Of a stretch of DNA of 64,000 bases, positions 8,552-26,372 are shown in pieces (the first letter of the stretch is position 1; each line of letters opens with the position of its first letter). The translations under genes and the position numbers were made by a program. The DNA is from Kribbella sindirgiensis (GTDB lineage Bacteria > Actinomycetota > Actinomycetes > Propionibacteriales > Kribbellaceae), in assembly GCF_004331435.1 (NCBI RefSeq), contig NZ_SJKA01000005.1, forward strand, positions 434,001 to 498,000, given 5' to 3'. The notes under the pieces are model-generated. The model did no database searches, had not been told where the DNA came from, and saw nothing but the letters and a program-made list of their open reading frames with translations.

Positions 8552-8577
8552 TCTAAATTTAGAATCTGCATGTATTC
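8552..8577. promoter_or_regulatory. Operator-like palindromes between the GH13 and ROK genes
   Basis: The only AT-rich stretch for several kilobases. A perfect 12-bp palindrome TCTAAATTTAGA (8552-8563) overlaps a second inverted repeat AGAAT-N7/8-ATTCT (8561-8577), and TATATATAG lies just to the left (8541-8549), fitting a -10 region for the leftward GH13 gene. ROK repressors bind AT-rich palindromes, so these are good candidate sites for the divergently encoded regulator. Confidence 0.6.
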
Positions 8578-8612
8578 TGCGGTCGGTACGACGACGAGGT
8601 CAAGGGGCTTTC

Positions 8613-9821
8613 ATGGCGAAACCACCGACAACGCCGCCCACGGCCACGCCGACGATGCTGCGGCGGGTGAACGCGGGCAAGGTACTCGGCGTGCTCACCC
8701 GCGCCCGGGTGATGACAGGAACCGGCCTGATCGAGGCCACCGGTCTCACCCGCGCGACCGTGCACGCGGTCTGCAACGACCTGATCTCGATGGGCTGGGT
8801 GGTCGAGCTCGACCCCGGCCGGACGTCGGTCGGACGGCCGTCGCGGCGGTTCGAGTTCAACAGCCACGCGGGGTACGTGCTCGGCATCGACATCGGCGCC
8901 GCCAAGACGACGGTGCTGGTCTCCGACCTGCGCGGCGAGACGGTGGCCAAGGCCGGGCGGTCGGCCGCCGGTGTGACGACGCCGAGTGAGCGGACGGAGA
9001 TCGTGCACGAGACCGTGGTCGAGGCGCTCGCGTCCGCGGGTGTGACGGACGCTCAGGTCCTCGCCGCCGGTGCGGGGGTCGCGGCACCTGTCGACCGCGA
9101 CGGGAACATCCTCGTCGACGACGAGTTCTGGCGGCGCTTCGACACCGGGCTCGCGCAGCGGCTGACCGAACTGCACGGGTGGCCGGTCCTGCTGGAGAAC
9201 GACGCGAACCTCGCGACGCTCGGGGAGCACTGGCGGGGCGAGGCGCGCAACGTCGACGACCTCGTCGTACTGCTCGCCGGCGAACGGTTCGGGTCGGGTC
9301 TGATGGACTCCGGCCGGTTGCTGCACGGCAGTCGCGGCGGCGCCGGCGAGATGGTGTTCCTCAAGCTGGTCGAGGGCGTCGGCGACACCCACGGGATCGC
9401 CCGGATCGCCCGCGAGAACGGTACGGCGGCGGTCGCGGACGCGGCCGTGGAAACGTCACTGCGTGACCTCGCGACCGACGGCGTGGTGACCGCCGAGCAG
9501 GTTTTCCGCGCCGCCGCCGACGGCGACAAGGTGGCCCAGAGCATCCTTCAGGACATTGCCGGCCGGACCGCGCGGGTGGTCGCGACGCTCGGCGCCCTGT
9601 TCAATCCCGAACTGGTGGTCCTGGGCGGCGCCGTCGCCGAGGCCGCTGCCGCTCTCCTTCCCGACCTAGAAGCCAACCTGGCGCACTACACCAGCACTCC
9701 CCCACGCGTCGCCGTCTCCTCACTCGGCGACGCGATCGTCTCGGTCGGCGCCGTCCGCCACGCCCTCAACCACGTCGAGGAGCATGCGCTGGACCTCGAG
9801 CTGGGGTGCCGCTCCGACTGA
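8613..9821 (+). CDS. ROK family transcriptional repressor
   Basis: 402 residues. A winged-helix N-terminus (MLRRVNAGKVLGVLTRARVMTGTGLIEATGLTRATVHAVCNDL) precedes a ROK kinase-like domain that begins LGIDIGAAKTTV. The usual CxCGxxGC zinc motif of ROK proteins is absent; the equivalent stretch reads HGSRGGAGEM. Catalysis is doubtful and the protein is best read as a sugar-sensing repressor (NagC/Mlc/XylR type). The start has AAGGGG five bases upstream. The likely target is the divergent alpha-glucosidase gene. Confidence 0.9.
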   Translation: MAKPPTTPPTATPTMLRRVNAGKVLGVLTRARVMTGTGLIEATGLTRATVHAVCNDLISMGWVVELDPGRTSVGRPSRRFEFNSHAGYVLGIDIGAAKTTVLVSDLRGETVAKAGRSAAGVTTPSERTEIVHETVVEALASAGVTDAQVLAAGAGVAAPVDRDGNILVDDEFWRRFDTGLAQRLTELHGWPVLLENDANLATLGEHWRGEARNVDDLVVLLAGERFGSGLMDSGRLLHGSRGGAGEMVFLKLVEGVGDTHGIARIARENGTAAVADAAVETSLRDLATDGVVTAEQVFRAAADGDKVAQSILQDIAGRTARVVATLGALFNPELVVLGGAVAEAAAALLPDLEANLAHYTSTPPRVAVSSLGDAIVSVGAVRHALNHVEEHALDLELGCRSD

Positions 9822-9829
9822 GGTCATCT

Positions 9830-9925
9830 GCAGCTCGACAGTACGTATACGCCCACTACGCCGGCTCGGCCGTCCCGCTGAGCGTGCGTCCGGCCGGTCC
9901 GGCCGGACACCTCCTGTCGAGCTGC
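9830..9925. terminator. Convergent-gene inverted repeat with long loop
   Basis: GCAGCTCGACAG (9830-9841) and CTGTCGAGCTGC (9914-9925) are perfect 12-bp inverted repeats. The 72-base loop contains its own GC hairpin built of GTCCGGCC units near 9890. It lies between the stops of two convergent genes and can serve both as a bidirectional terminator, though there is no T-run. Confidence 0.5.
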
Positions 9926-9932
9926 CGTCGGC

Positions 9933-11417
9933 CTAGCCTTCGCGGGTCAGCGCCTTGGCGATCGCTTCCAGGACGATGACGTTGCGGCCTGAGGTGGTGG
10001 CGGAGGGGGTGCCGGCGGGGACGAGGGCCTGGTCCTCGGGGATGCCGGTGCAGAGTACGAAGACGTTGTCGGGGTGGCCCTGGACGAGGTGGTTGAGGGC
10101 CTCGCGCATCCACGGCGTCCGGCCGGCGTCTTGCACGGCGATCACCAGCGGCCGGCCCTGCGCGGCCTTGGCTGCTTTCGCGATCGCGTCGTCCTGCGGC
10201 TCGCCGTTGTCCGTGAGGTGGTGCTCACCGCGGAGTACGACGCCCTCGGCACCGGGAGCGACCCGCGTGAAGATCTCGGGCAGCCCGGAGAAGTAGGGAT
10301 TCCAGGCCGGATGCAGGCCCTGCGTCAGATCGACGACGTACGGCGTCGCGCCGAACGCCGGGAACGTCTGCCCGGCCACCACCCGCGCGGCGACCTCGCG
10401 GATCGGAGCGCCGTCGAGACCCGGCTGCCGACTGCGCTGCCCGAGTGAGGTGGCGAGGGCCCGGACCCGGGACGCGGCGTCGGCGACCCGCTCAGCCGGG
10501 AGAGTCCCGGTGCGGACGGCGTCGACCACGCGGGCGGTCAGCGCCTGCGGGTCCGCCGTACCGACCGCGATCATCGCGAGGTCCGCGCCGGCTCCGATCG
10601 ACGCGACCGCGGCGTCCTCGATCGAGCGGTTCTTCGTGATCGCCTGCATCTCGAGCGCGTCGGTGGTGATGACGCCGGTGAAGCCGAGTTCCTCGCGCAG
10701 CAGTCCGGTCAGCACCCGGTGCGAGAGCGTGGCCGGCTGGTCGTCGTACGCCGAGAAGATGATGTGCGCGCTCATCACGACGTCGGCACCGGCGGCGATG
10801 GTCGCTCGGAACGGTGCGAGCTCGACGGCCGCGACCTCTTCGATCGAACGGTCGACCCGCGGAAGGTCGGTGTGCGAGTCGACCGCGACGTCGCCGTGGC
10901 CCGGGAAATGCTTCGGGCAGGCGGCGATCCCGGCGGCGTGGACACCCTCGACGAACGCGACGCCGTGCCGCGCGACGACGTCCGCGGTGCGGCCGAACGA
11001 GCGGGTGGAGATGATCGGGTTCGCCGGGTTGCTGTTCACGTCGACAGACGGGGCCAGCATCAGGTCGATCCCGAGCGCAGCCAGGGTCGCGGCCGCGTCC
11101 CGGGCCGCGGCGCGGGTCAGGTCGACGTCGTCCAGGTCGCCCAGCAGGCGCGGGGAGGCCAGGGGCCACGGATTCGCCGGCGCGAGGTGGCTGAACTCGC
11201 CCCCCTCGTGGTCGATCGCCACGATCAGATCCGGCCGCTCGGCCCGCAAGGCGGCCGTCAGCGCCGCCACCTGCTCGGCGTCCGCCACGTTGCGGGTGAA
11301 CAGGATGACGGCCCCGAGCCCGCCCGCCACGGCGCGCCGCAGCTCGTCAGGCGCCGAAGTCCCAGCAAAACCGACCACCAACGAGCCGGCCGCGTCACGA
11401 TCCAGTTGATCACTCAT
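9933..11417 (-). CDS. GH3 beta-N-acetylglucosaminidase (NagZ-like)
   Basis: 494 residues. The (alpha/beta)8 GH3 domain shows IDHEGGEF, the NagZ-type histidine loop KHFPGHGDVAVDSHT and the nucleophile Asp in GVITTDALEM. The KH(F/S)xGHGxxxxDSH loop distinguishes N-acetylglucosaminidases from GH3 beta-glucosidases. A further 150 residues follow the barrel, as in two-domain bacterial enzymes. No signal peptide, so a role in cytoplasmic recycling of GlcNAc-containing fragments is likely. ATG at 11417 was chosen because the open frame beyond it is low-complexity Pro/Arg translation of a G-rich tract. Confidence 0.9.
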   Translation of the reverse strand: MSDQLDRDAAGSLVVGFAGTSAPDELRRAVAGGLGAVILFTRNVADAEQVAALTAALRAERPDLIVAIDHEGGEFSHLAPANPWPLASPRLLGDLDDVDLTRAAARDAAATLAALGIDLMLAPSVDVNSNPANPIISTRSFGRTADVVARHGVAFVEGVHAAGIAACPKHFPGHGDVAVDSHTDLPRVDRSIEEVAAVELAPFRATIAAGADVVMSAHIIFSAYDDQPATLSHRVLTGLLREELGFTGVITTDALEMQAITKNRSIEDAAVASIGAGADLAMIAVGTADPQALTARVVDAVRTGTLPAERVADAASRVRALATSLGQRSRQPGLDGAPIREVAARVVAGQTFPAFGATPYVVDLTQGLHPAWNPYFSGLPEIFTRVAPGAEGVVLRGEHHLTDNGEPQDDAIAKAAKAAQGRPLVIAVQDAGRTPWMREALNHLVQGHPDNVFVLCTGIPEDQALVPAGTPSATTSGRNVIVLEAIAKALTREG

Positions 11418-11845
11418 CCCCCAACCCTCTCCCCCACCCGGCCCACCCCGCCACCCCGCCCCCCTCTCAGGCACCCACGCCGCCACCAACCTCCGCACTT
11501 TGAGCCCCCACCAACCATTTCGAAGGCCGCGAAATGGTTGGTGGGAGCTCAAAGCCGCCCGGGCCGGCGGTGGGTGGGACGTGAGGCGGACGGTGGGTGA
11601 GGAGGTGGGCGGGCGGTGGGTGAGGAGGTGGGTGGGAGTGCGCGGGAGGTGGTGGGGCGGTGGGTTGTGGAGGGGTCGGGGAAGGTTGAGGGAGGGCTTG
11701 AGGGGCATCGTTGTCAGGCGTTGTCATGGCAGTTACCTGCCTCCTTCCTGCGGGTTTTCCGTGATTACCACGGATCACCCCTGTCTGTTCGGGCCGACTA
11801 CAGATAACGTTGTCTCTCGACCTGACCGCCCTGACCGGGGGGACG
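11418..11845. other. Divergent intergenic region with palindrome and G-rich tract
   Basis: No gene. It holds three things. First, a 25-bp inverted repeat (11498-11522 against 11530-11554, one mismatch, seven-base loop) that begins CTTTGAGC and cannot be a terminator for either flanking gene because both point away. Second, a strongly purine-rich plus strand from about 11567 to 11700 with many GGG runs, able in principle to form G-quadruplexes. Third, a short operator-like repeat CCGTG-N5-CACGG (11759-11773) about 75 bases before the kinase start. Confidence 0.6.
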
Positions 11846-12775
11846 ATGAGCGACGACACAGCGAAGGCGCGGGGAACCGTGCTGGGAATCGACATCGGCG
11901 GCACGAAGATGGCCGCCGCTTTGGTGTCCGCGGACGGCACGGTTCTCACCGGTGACCGGATCGCTACCCCGTCCGGTGACGCCGACCAGGTGTTCGCCGC
12001 CCTCGGTGAGCTGATCGAGCGGGTGAGCGGCGACGCGGCCCCGCTGGCCGTCGGCATCGGCTCGGCCGGACCGGTCGACCAGCAGCACGGTCTGGTCTCC
12101 CCGGTGAACATCGCCGGCTGGCGCAACTTCCCGATCGTCGACCGGGTCCGCGCGATGACCGGCGACATCCCCGTCGCGCTCGGGCTCGACGGGCACTGTT
12201 TCGCGCTCGGTGAGTTCTGGGGCGGCGCCGGCCGCGACGCCCACACCCTGCTCGGCATCGTCGTCTCGACCGGAGTCGGCGGCGGCCTCGTCGTCGACGG
12301 CAAGCCACTGATCGGCCAGTCCGGCAACGCGGCCCACATCGGCCACGTGGTGATCGACCAGGACGGCGAGGCCTGCGTGTGCGGCTCGTTCGGCTGTGTC
12401 GAGGCGTACGCGAGCGGCCCGCGGATGGTGGCCCGCGCGCAACGCAGCGGCTGGCGGACCGGCGAGACCGTGGATGCCGAAGTACTGGCCGCCGATGCCG
12501 CGGCCGGGGACGAGCTCGCGCTGGCCGCGTTCGACGACGGGGCGCAGGCATTGGCCGCGGGAATCGTCGCGACGGCCGTGACCGTCGACCTGACCGCGGT
12601 CGTGATCGGCGGCGGGGTCGCGAAGGCGGGACCGGTGCTGTTCGACCCGGTGCAGGCGTGGGTGAAGCGGCTGGCGCAGCTGCCGTTCGTCACGGACCTC
12701 ACTGTGGTGCCCGCCCAACTGGACAATGCGGGCCTGCTCGGCGCCGCGCACCAGGCCTGGGCTGCACTGGCCTGA
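11846..12775 (+). CDS. ROK family sugar kinase (glucokinase-like)
   Basis: 309 residues with an intact ROK kinase signature: LGIDIGGTKMAAAL phosphate loop, GVGGG, and the zinc motif CVCGSFGC followed by VEAYASG. No DNA-binding domain. It should phosphorylate glucose or a related hexose/N-acetylhexosamine with ATP. The ATG at 11846 follows GGGGGGAC closely; an in-frame TTG 12 codons upstream is less convincing. It is divergent from the GH3 N-acetylglucosaminidase, so N-acetylglucosamine or glucose salvage is a reasonable context-based guess. Confidence 0.9.
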   Translation: MSDDTAKARGTVLGIDIGGTKMAAALVSADGTVLTGDRIATPSGDADQVFAALGELIERVSGDAAPLAVGIGSAGPVDQQHGLVSPVNIAGWRNFPIVDRVRAMTGDIPVALGLDGHCFALGEFWGGAGRDAHTLLGIVVSTGVGGGLVVDGKPLIGQSGNAAHIGHVVIDQDGEACVCGSFGCVEAYASGPRMVARAQRSGWRTGETVDAEVLAADAAAGDELALAAFDDGAQALAAGIVATAVTVDLTAVVIGGGVAKAGPVLFDPVQAWVKRLAQLPFVTDLTVVPAQLDNAGLLGAAHQAWAALA

Positions 12776-13239
12776 CCCGGCATCGCCCGGTACACACACT
12801 TTTGCGCGTTGGGTAAGGCCTCTCCCGCGCAACTTTGCGCAATTTTTACGAATCTCCGCGATCCGTGTAACGAGGGACCTTCGTCACGCGATGCAACGGA
12901 TGGATGGGGTGGGGGCACCGTCATCCACGACCGGTCGAGGGGGGCTCAGGCCGGGCGTCAACCGGGAGATCGAGGGGGCTTTGGTCAACCGGAACACGTG
13001 AGCGGCGGGTGAGGGCACTCTCCCGCCGCAACCGTGTGACCCTCAGGGTCGGGAACCAGTCTGCCGACGGCAGCGTCCGACTACTTCAACGTGATCGATC
13101 CTGTGGAGGGATGGGATCGAACGCGGGTTCTGCATCGCGTACGGCGGACGGTGGCTGTTTGGGAGGGCTGCCACCGACTTGCCCACCGTCCTCGTTGCAG
13201 AACCGATGCCCTGGCCCGGACCCCCTAGGGAGACGTGCC
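12776..13239. other. Intergenic region between convergent kinase and megasynthase genes
   Basis: 464 bases with no convincing gene. Visible structure: a hairpin GCGGCGGG (13002-13009) / CCCGCCGC (13022-13029); a longer-range pair GGTTCTGCA (about 13124) / TGCAGAACC (about 13197); and twin CCCTAGGG palindromes at 13223-13230 and 13238-13245, the second spanning the megasynthase stop codon. These probably terminate transcription. I do not recognise a riboswitch or RNA gene. Confidence 0.5.
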
Positions 13240-22797
<9,558 letters not shown>

Positions 22798-23270
22798 GCC
22801 GATGCCACCACCAGCGGAGCCGCCGATCGCCCAGGGGTGTCGACCACGGTCGCGGGTACGACGGGGCGCTCGGCCGGTTGGCGACCCACGGACACGTGCC
22901 TCCCCAACTCGACGGGGCGGGTTCTGGGCAGACCCGCCTCACTTCACACCGACAGCAGCCCCGTTCTCCGCCTGCCGGAACGATGCCGTGACCGGGCACA
23001 CCCGGTGCGTCATCACGCCGACCGACAGCCGTGAACCCTACCAGCCGCGACCCGCCCTGGAGGAGTCCGTTCTCACCAGCCGATGGTTAAGAATTCCGTG
23101 CGAACCACTGACCACCGACATGGTTCCAACGAGTGACCGCGGGTTCCGATACGCCCCGTACGAAAGCCGGTCACGACCACAGCGCGTCAGTACGGTGGCG
23201 GTGCCGTGTCAGGGCTCCCGGAGAGCGTGGTGCACATCAACCACCGCACTCGAACGAGGAGCACGAAAGC
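22798..23270. other. Divergent intergenic region upstream of the megasynthase and serine hydrolase
   Basis: 473 bases without a supported gene. It should hold promoters for the leftward megasynthase and the rightward serine hydrolase. A less GC-rich patch near 23080-23110 (GATGGTTAAGAATTCC) is the likeliest promoter area, but I cannot assign -35 and -10 boxes with confidence. Confidence 0.4.
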
Positions 23271-24356
23271 ATGTCGATCCAGGATCGTCCGGAACTGCAG
23301 AAGGCCGCCCAGGAGTTCGTCGACGCCGGGTTCGGCAGTCTCGAACTGCGGGTGCACGACGAGCACGGCGAGTGGGTCGGCACCGCCGGTATCCGCGAAC
23401 TCGGCAGCACCGAGCAGCCGCCGGTGGGCGGCCAGTTCCGGGTCGGAAGCGTCACCAAGACGTTCGTGTCGACCGTCGTACTGCAACTGGTGGCCGAGGG
23501 CAAGCTGGAGCTGGACGGCGCAGTGGCCGGCCACCTGCCGCGGTTCGAGCTGGACCCGCGGATCACGGTACGGATGCTGCTCGACCACACCAGCGGCCTG
23601 TTCAACTACACCGGCGAGTACTTCCCCGACGGCACCGTGGTCGCGGGGCTCCCGGCAACCGGCAAGGACTGGGCGGACCACCGGCTGCAGGGCTATACCC
23701 CGGACGAACTGGTCGAGTTCGCGCTGGCCAAGCCGACGCGGTTCGAGCCGGGTGCCGAGTGGAGCTACGCGAACACCAACTACACGGTCGCCGCGCTCCT
23801 GATCGAGGCAGTCACCGGCCGGACGCTCATCGAGGAGCTGGACAGCCGGATCGTGGAGCCGCTCGGGCTGACGGGCACCGTCGAGCCCGGCGACCGCACC
23901 GACATCCCGGGGCCGCACTCGCACGGGTACTTCCGCTACCAGGACGGCGAGGAGTGGAAGGTCGTCGACGTCACCGAGCAGAACCCGTCCCTGCTGTTCG
24001 CCGCGGGCAGCATGCTGTCGACCACTGAGGACCTGCACAAGTTCATGTCCGCGCTGCAGAGCGGCAAGCTGCTCCCCGCCGAACTTCTGACGGAGATGCG
24101 TACGCCGCAACCGAAGAGCGGACCGCTCAACTACGCCCTCGGCCTGTTCGCGCAGGACACCGGCACCGAGACCATCTACCACCACAACGGCAGCGCTCCA
24201 GGCGGGTACGGCGCCCTGATGTTCAGCTCGGCCGACGGCAGCAAGACGCTGACCGCTGCGATCACCATGGGAGACGCCGACATCAACCTGCTCGAGGTCT
24301 TCCCGCCGGCACTCGAGCGCCTGGTCAACGCAGTGTTCGGCGGCGCGCCCCAGTAG
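23271..24356 (+). CDS. Serine hydrolase, class C beta-lactamase/D-alanyl carboxypeptidase-like
   Basis: 361 residues. The SxxK motif is Ser60-Lys63 (GSVTKTF), the YxN motif is Tyr166-Ala-Asn168 (SYANTNY), and the third box reads HHNGSAPGG, the HxG variant common in esterase-like members. No signal peptide or lipobox is visible, unusual for a periplasmic beta-lactamase, so a cytoplasmic esterase or peptidase is more likely. ATG with GAGGAG about ten bases upstream. It is divergent from the megasynthase, but nothing in its sequence ties it to that pathway. Confidence 0.9.
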   Translation: MSIQDRPELQKAAQEFVDAGFGSLELRVHDEHGEWVGTAGIRELGSTEQPPVGGQFRVGSVTKTFVSTVVLQLVAEGKLELDGAVAGHLPRFELDPRITVRMLLDHTSGLFNYTGEYFPDGTVVAGLPATGKDWADHRLQGYTPDELVEFALAKPTRFEPGAEWSYANTNYTVAALLIEAVTGRTLIEELDSRIVEPLGLTGTVEPGDRTDIPGPHSHGYFRYQDGEEWKVVDVTEQNPSLLFAAGSMLSTTEDLHKFMSALQSGKLLPAELLTEMRTPQPKSGPLNYALGLFAQDTGTETIYHHNGSAPGGYGALMFSSADGSKTLTAAITMGDADINLLEVFPPALERLVNAVFGGAPQ

Positions 24357-24367
24357 CCCTGGTCACG

Positions 24368-24421
24368 GAGGGTTGGGGAGGATTTCTGCCCGATTCGGGG
24401 AGGAAATCCTCCCCAACCCTC
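24368..24421 (+). terminator. 19-bp perfect hairpin after the serine hydrolase gene
   Basis: GAGGGTTGGGGAGGATTTC (24368-24386) is perfectly complementary to 24403-24421 with a 16-base loop, twelve bases after the hydrolase stop. No T-run follows, as is common for GC-rich actinobacterial terminators. Confidence 0.75.
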
Positions 24422-24444
24422 GCTCCAGTCGTGGTGCTGGGCGC

Positions 24445-25143
24445 ATGCTCGGGCTCATGGACGAGTCGCGGGCTCTTCAGCGTGCGGGGTGGGCGGGCGC
24501 CGCCTCCATCGTGCTGCTCGGCGTCGCGGTGGCGCTGGGGTACCTGGTCGGCGTCGACGACCCGAGCATGTCGGACTCCGACATCCTCGAGCGGCTCGGC
24601 AACGACGGGAGGCAGGCCGCCGCCGGCATCGGAATGCCAGTGCTCGCCGCGGGCGTCGCGATGCTGCTCTGGTTCGCCACAGGTCTGCGGCAGGTGCTGG
24701 ACCGGCTCTCTGGCGGCGACCCGCTCGCGCACGCGGTCGTACCCGCAGCGGCGCTCTTCGGCGGGCTGATGATCACCGGGGTCTCGCTCGATGTGGGAAG
24801 TGCGTTCGCGGCCTGGTCGGACGAGTTCACCCCCGACCCGAACACGGTCCGCGCCCTCGGCACCGCGGGCCAGGTCCTCGCGCTCACCGGGCTGATCGGC
24901 GGCGGTGTCCTGGTCGCCGTCACGACGCGGATCGCCCAGCAGGCCGGCGCCCTTCCGACGTGGGCGATCTGGACGTCCTACGCGGTCGCCGTACTGTGCC
25001 TGTCCGGCTTCTGGAGCGGGGGTACGGCGTCCGTGGCCTTCGCGCTGTGGCTCGTCGGCGCCGTCGTCGGGGTACTACGCCTGGCGCGGCGTTCAACTGA
25101 CGTGGGCGAAGAGGGGATCGAACCCCCGACATCTTCCTTGTAA
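24445..25143 (+). CDS. Five-helix membrane protein of unknown function overlapping tRNA-Val
   Basis: 232 residues from ATG 24445 (ATG 24457 is an alternative; neither has a clear ribosome-binding site). About five hydrophobic segments are visible, near residues 14-34, 62-82, 100-122, 148-170 and 180-210. I do not recognise the family. The frame has no stop before the tRNA gene and ends inside it, so the last 13 codons read the antisense of tRNA-Val (GIEPPTSSL). Either the gene truly uses this stop or its natural end has been lost. Confidence 0.7.
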   Translation: MLGLMDESRALQRAGWAGAASIVLLGVAVALGYLVGVDDPSMSDSDILERLGNDGRQAAAGIGMPVLAAGVAMLLWFATGLRQVLDRLSGGDPLAHAVVPAAALFGGLMITGVSLDVGSAFAAWSDEFTPDPNTVRALGTAGQVLALTGLIGGGVLVAVTTRIAQQAGALPTWAIWTSYAVAVLCLSGFWSGGTASVAFALWLVGAVVGVLRLARRSTDVGEEGIEPPTSSL

Positions 25144-25174
25144 GGGAAGCGCTCTACCGCTGAGCTATTCGCCC
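25103..25174 (-). tRNA. tRNA-Val (UAC anticodon)
   Basis: A complete cloverleaf on the minus strand: acceptor GGGCGAA / TTCGCCC, D arm GCTC-AGCGGTA-GAGC, anticodon stem CTTCC / GGAAG with loop CTTACAA (anticodon TAC at 25140-25142), T arm GGGGG-TTCGATC-CCCTC and discriminator A. CCA is not encoded. It reads GUA and GUG valine codons. A membrane protein gene overlaps its 3' half on the other strand. Confidence 0.97.
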
Positions 25175-25195
25175 GGATCAAACGACCGGAGGAGT

Positions 25196-25666
25196 CTACC
25201 TGAGATCTGTGCCCAGACTCGCCAGGGCCTCGGCGTAGTCATCGGGGTTCCGGGCGGTCGGGATCGGGTTCACGACGGACCAGCGAACGATCCCGGTGCG
25301 GTCCACCACGAAGGTGCCGCGGAGGGCGCAGCCGCGGCCCGCGTCGAAGACGCCGTACGACGAGGCGATCGCGCCGTGCGGCCAGAAATCGGTCAGCAGG
25401 CCGAAGTTCAGGTCCCTCGCGTCGGCGTACGCGCGGAGGGTGAACATCGGGTCGCAGGAGATCGCCAGGAACTCGGCGGCCGCCAGCAGCGACGGGCGGT
25501 CCCGCAGCTCGGTCAGTTCGCTGGTGCAGACCTGACTGAAGGCGTACGGATAGAAGACCAGTACGACGTCCCGCCGGCCGACGTAGTCGCTCAGCCGGAC
25601 CGGTTCGCCGTACTGGTTCTGGGTCTCGAAGTCGGGGGCCCGGCTGCCGACAGCCGGGAGGCTCAC
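25196..25666 (-). CDS. ahpE: AhpE-type 1-Cys peroxiredoxin
   Basis: 156 residues. Thioredoxin-fold peroxiredoxin with peroxidatic Cys47 in FYPYAFSQVCTSEL and the conserved Arg of the family in FVVDRTG downstream. A second cysteine (Cys71, ISCDP) is not in a classical resolving position, fitting the 1-Cys AhpE group. It should reduce H2O2 or organic hydroperoxides with a thiol or mycothiol partner. GTG start overlaps the DUF3052 stop as GTGA, so the two genes are translationally coupled. The ahpE, DUF3052, aceE neighbourhood is conserved in actinobacteria. Confidence 0.9.
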   Translation of the reverse strand: MSLPAVGSRAPDFETQNQYGEPVRLSDYVGRRDVVLVFYPYAFSQVCTSELTELRDRPSLLAAAEFLAISCDPMFTLRAYADARDLNFGLLTDFWPHGAIASSYGVFDAGRGCALRGTFVVDRTGIVRWSVVNPIPTARNPDDYAEALASLGTDLR

Positions 25667-26106
25667 CCCCGGCGGCCGGACTTGGGAACCACCAACTTGG
25701 TGGCGGACCAGTCGTCGGTCACGCTCAGGGTGCTGGTCGTCGCCAGGCCCGCGACCGGCGCGGCCTCGGTGATGTCGCTGGTCTCGACGTAGCCGTCGCG
25801 GCCGACCTTCGGGGTCAGCAGCCACACCACGCCACCGGCCTTGAGGTCGGTCAGGATGTCGAAGAACGCGTCGACCAGGTCGCCGTCGTCCTCACGGAAC
25901 CAGAGCAGGACGACGTCGACGACTTCGTCGGTGTCCTCGTCGACGAAGGCTTCGCCGGTGACTTCCCGGATCGCATCGCGGAACTCGTCGTCGCAGTCAT
26001 CGTCGTACCCGATCTCCTGGACGACCCAGCCGGCCTCCAGGCCGAGCCGGGAGGCCATGTTCGGCACTCCGCTCTTGCCGTCCGCGTGGTCCGCGGTCGC
26101 GCTCAC
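25663..26106 (-). CDS. DUF3052 family protein
   Basis: 147 residues, small and acidic, matching the DUF3052 family encoded beside aceE in mycobacteria and streptomycetes. Recognisable core: MASRLGLEAGWVVQEIGYDDDCD, VVDVVLLWFREDDGDLVDAFFDIL and VWLLTPKVGRDGYV. The function is unknown; the adenine-free fold and acidic surface give no catalytic hint. GTG is preceded by GGAGGAGGA. It is divergent from aceE with a shared 266-base promoter region and overlaps ahpE. Confidence 0.88.
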   Translation of the reverse strand: MSATADHADGKSGVPNMASRLGLEAGWVVQEIGYDDDCDDEFRDAIREVTGEAFVDEDTDEVVDVVLLWFREDDGDLVDAFFDILTDLKAGGVVWLLTPKVGRDGYVETSDITEAAPVAGLATTSTLSVTDDWSATKLVVPKSGRRG

Positions 26107-26372
26107 GTGTCCTCCTCCGTGGTCCCCGCTTACCCGGGGGTAGGTGTCAGTAGCCTGCTGCTCAGCGATAGTCCATCGTGTCGTACCGCGTCGCGCAAGT
26201 ATGCACCAGGGGTCCGTGACGTGTCCGGTATGCGCGTGGCGGGTACGAGGCGTGTCCGCTCAGATCTGGTCCGGGCAGCCGGAATCGGGCCGGAAGGGAA
26301 GGCGAAGTAGAACGCATACCGAACAGGTGACAGGATTGCGGTGAAGACAACCAGAGAGAACGGCAGGACAAC
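26107..26372. other. Divergent promoter region for aceE and the DUF3052-ahpE pair
   Basis: No gene. It must carry the aceE promoter to the right and the DUF3052 promoter to the left. I see no clear riboswitch, terminator or palindrome here; the few AT-rich words (ATAGTCCATCG, CGCATACCG) are candidates only. Confidence 0.4.

Noticed and set aside
12776-13239. A possible riboswitch or small RNA in the long gap after the ROK kinase gene
   Set aside because: Both flanking genes end here and I could not match any riboswitch consensus; the hairpins are explained as terminators.
25110-25143. Protein tail GIEPPTSSL as a conserved functional motif
   Set aside because: It is the translation of the antisense of the tRNA T arm and anticodon arm, a well-known artefact string.
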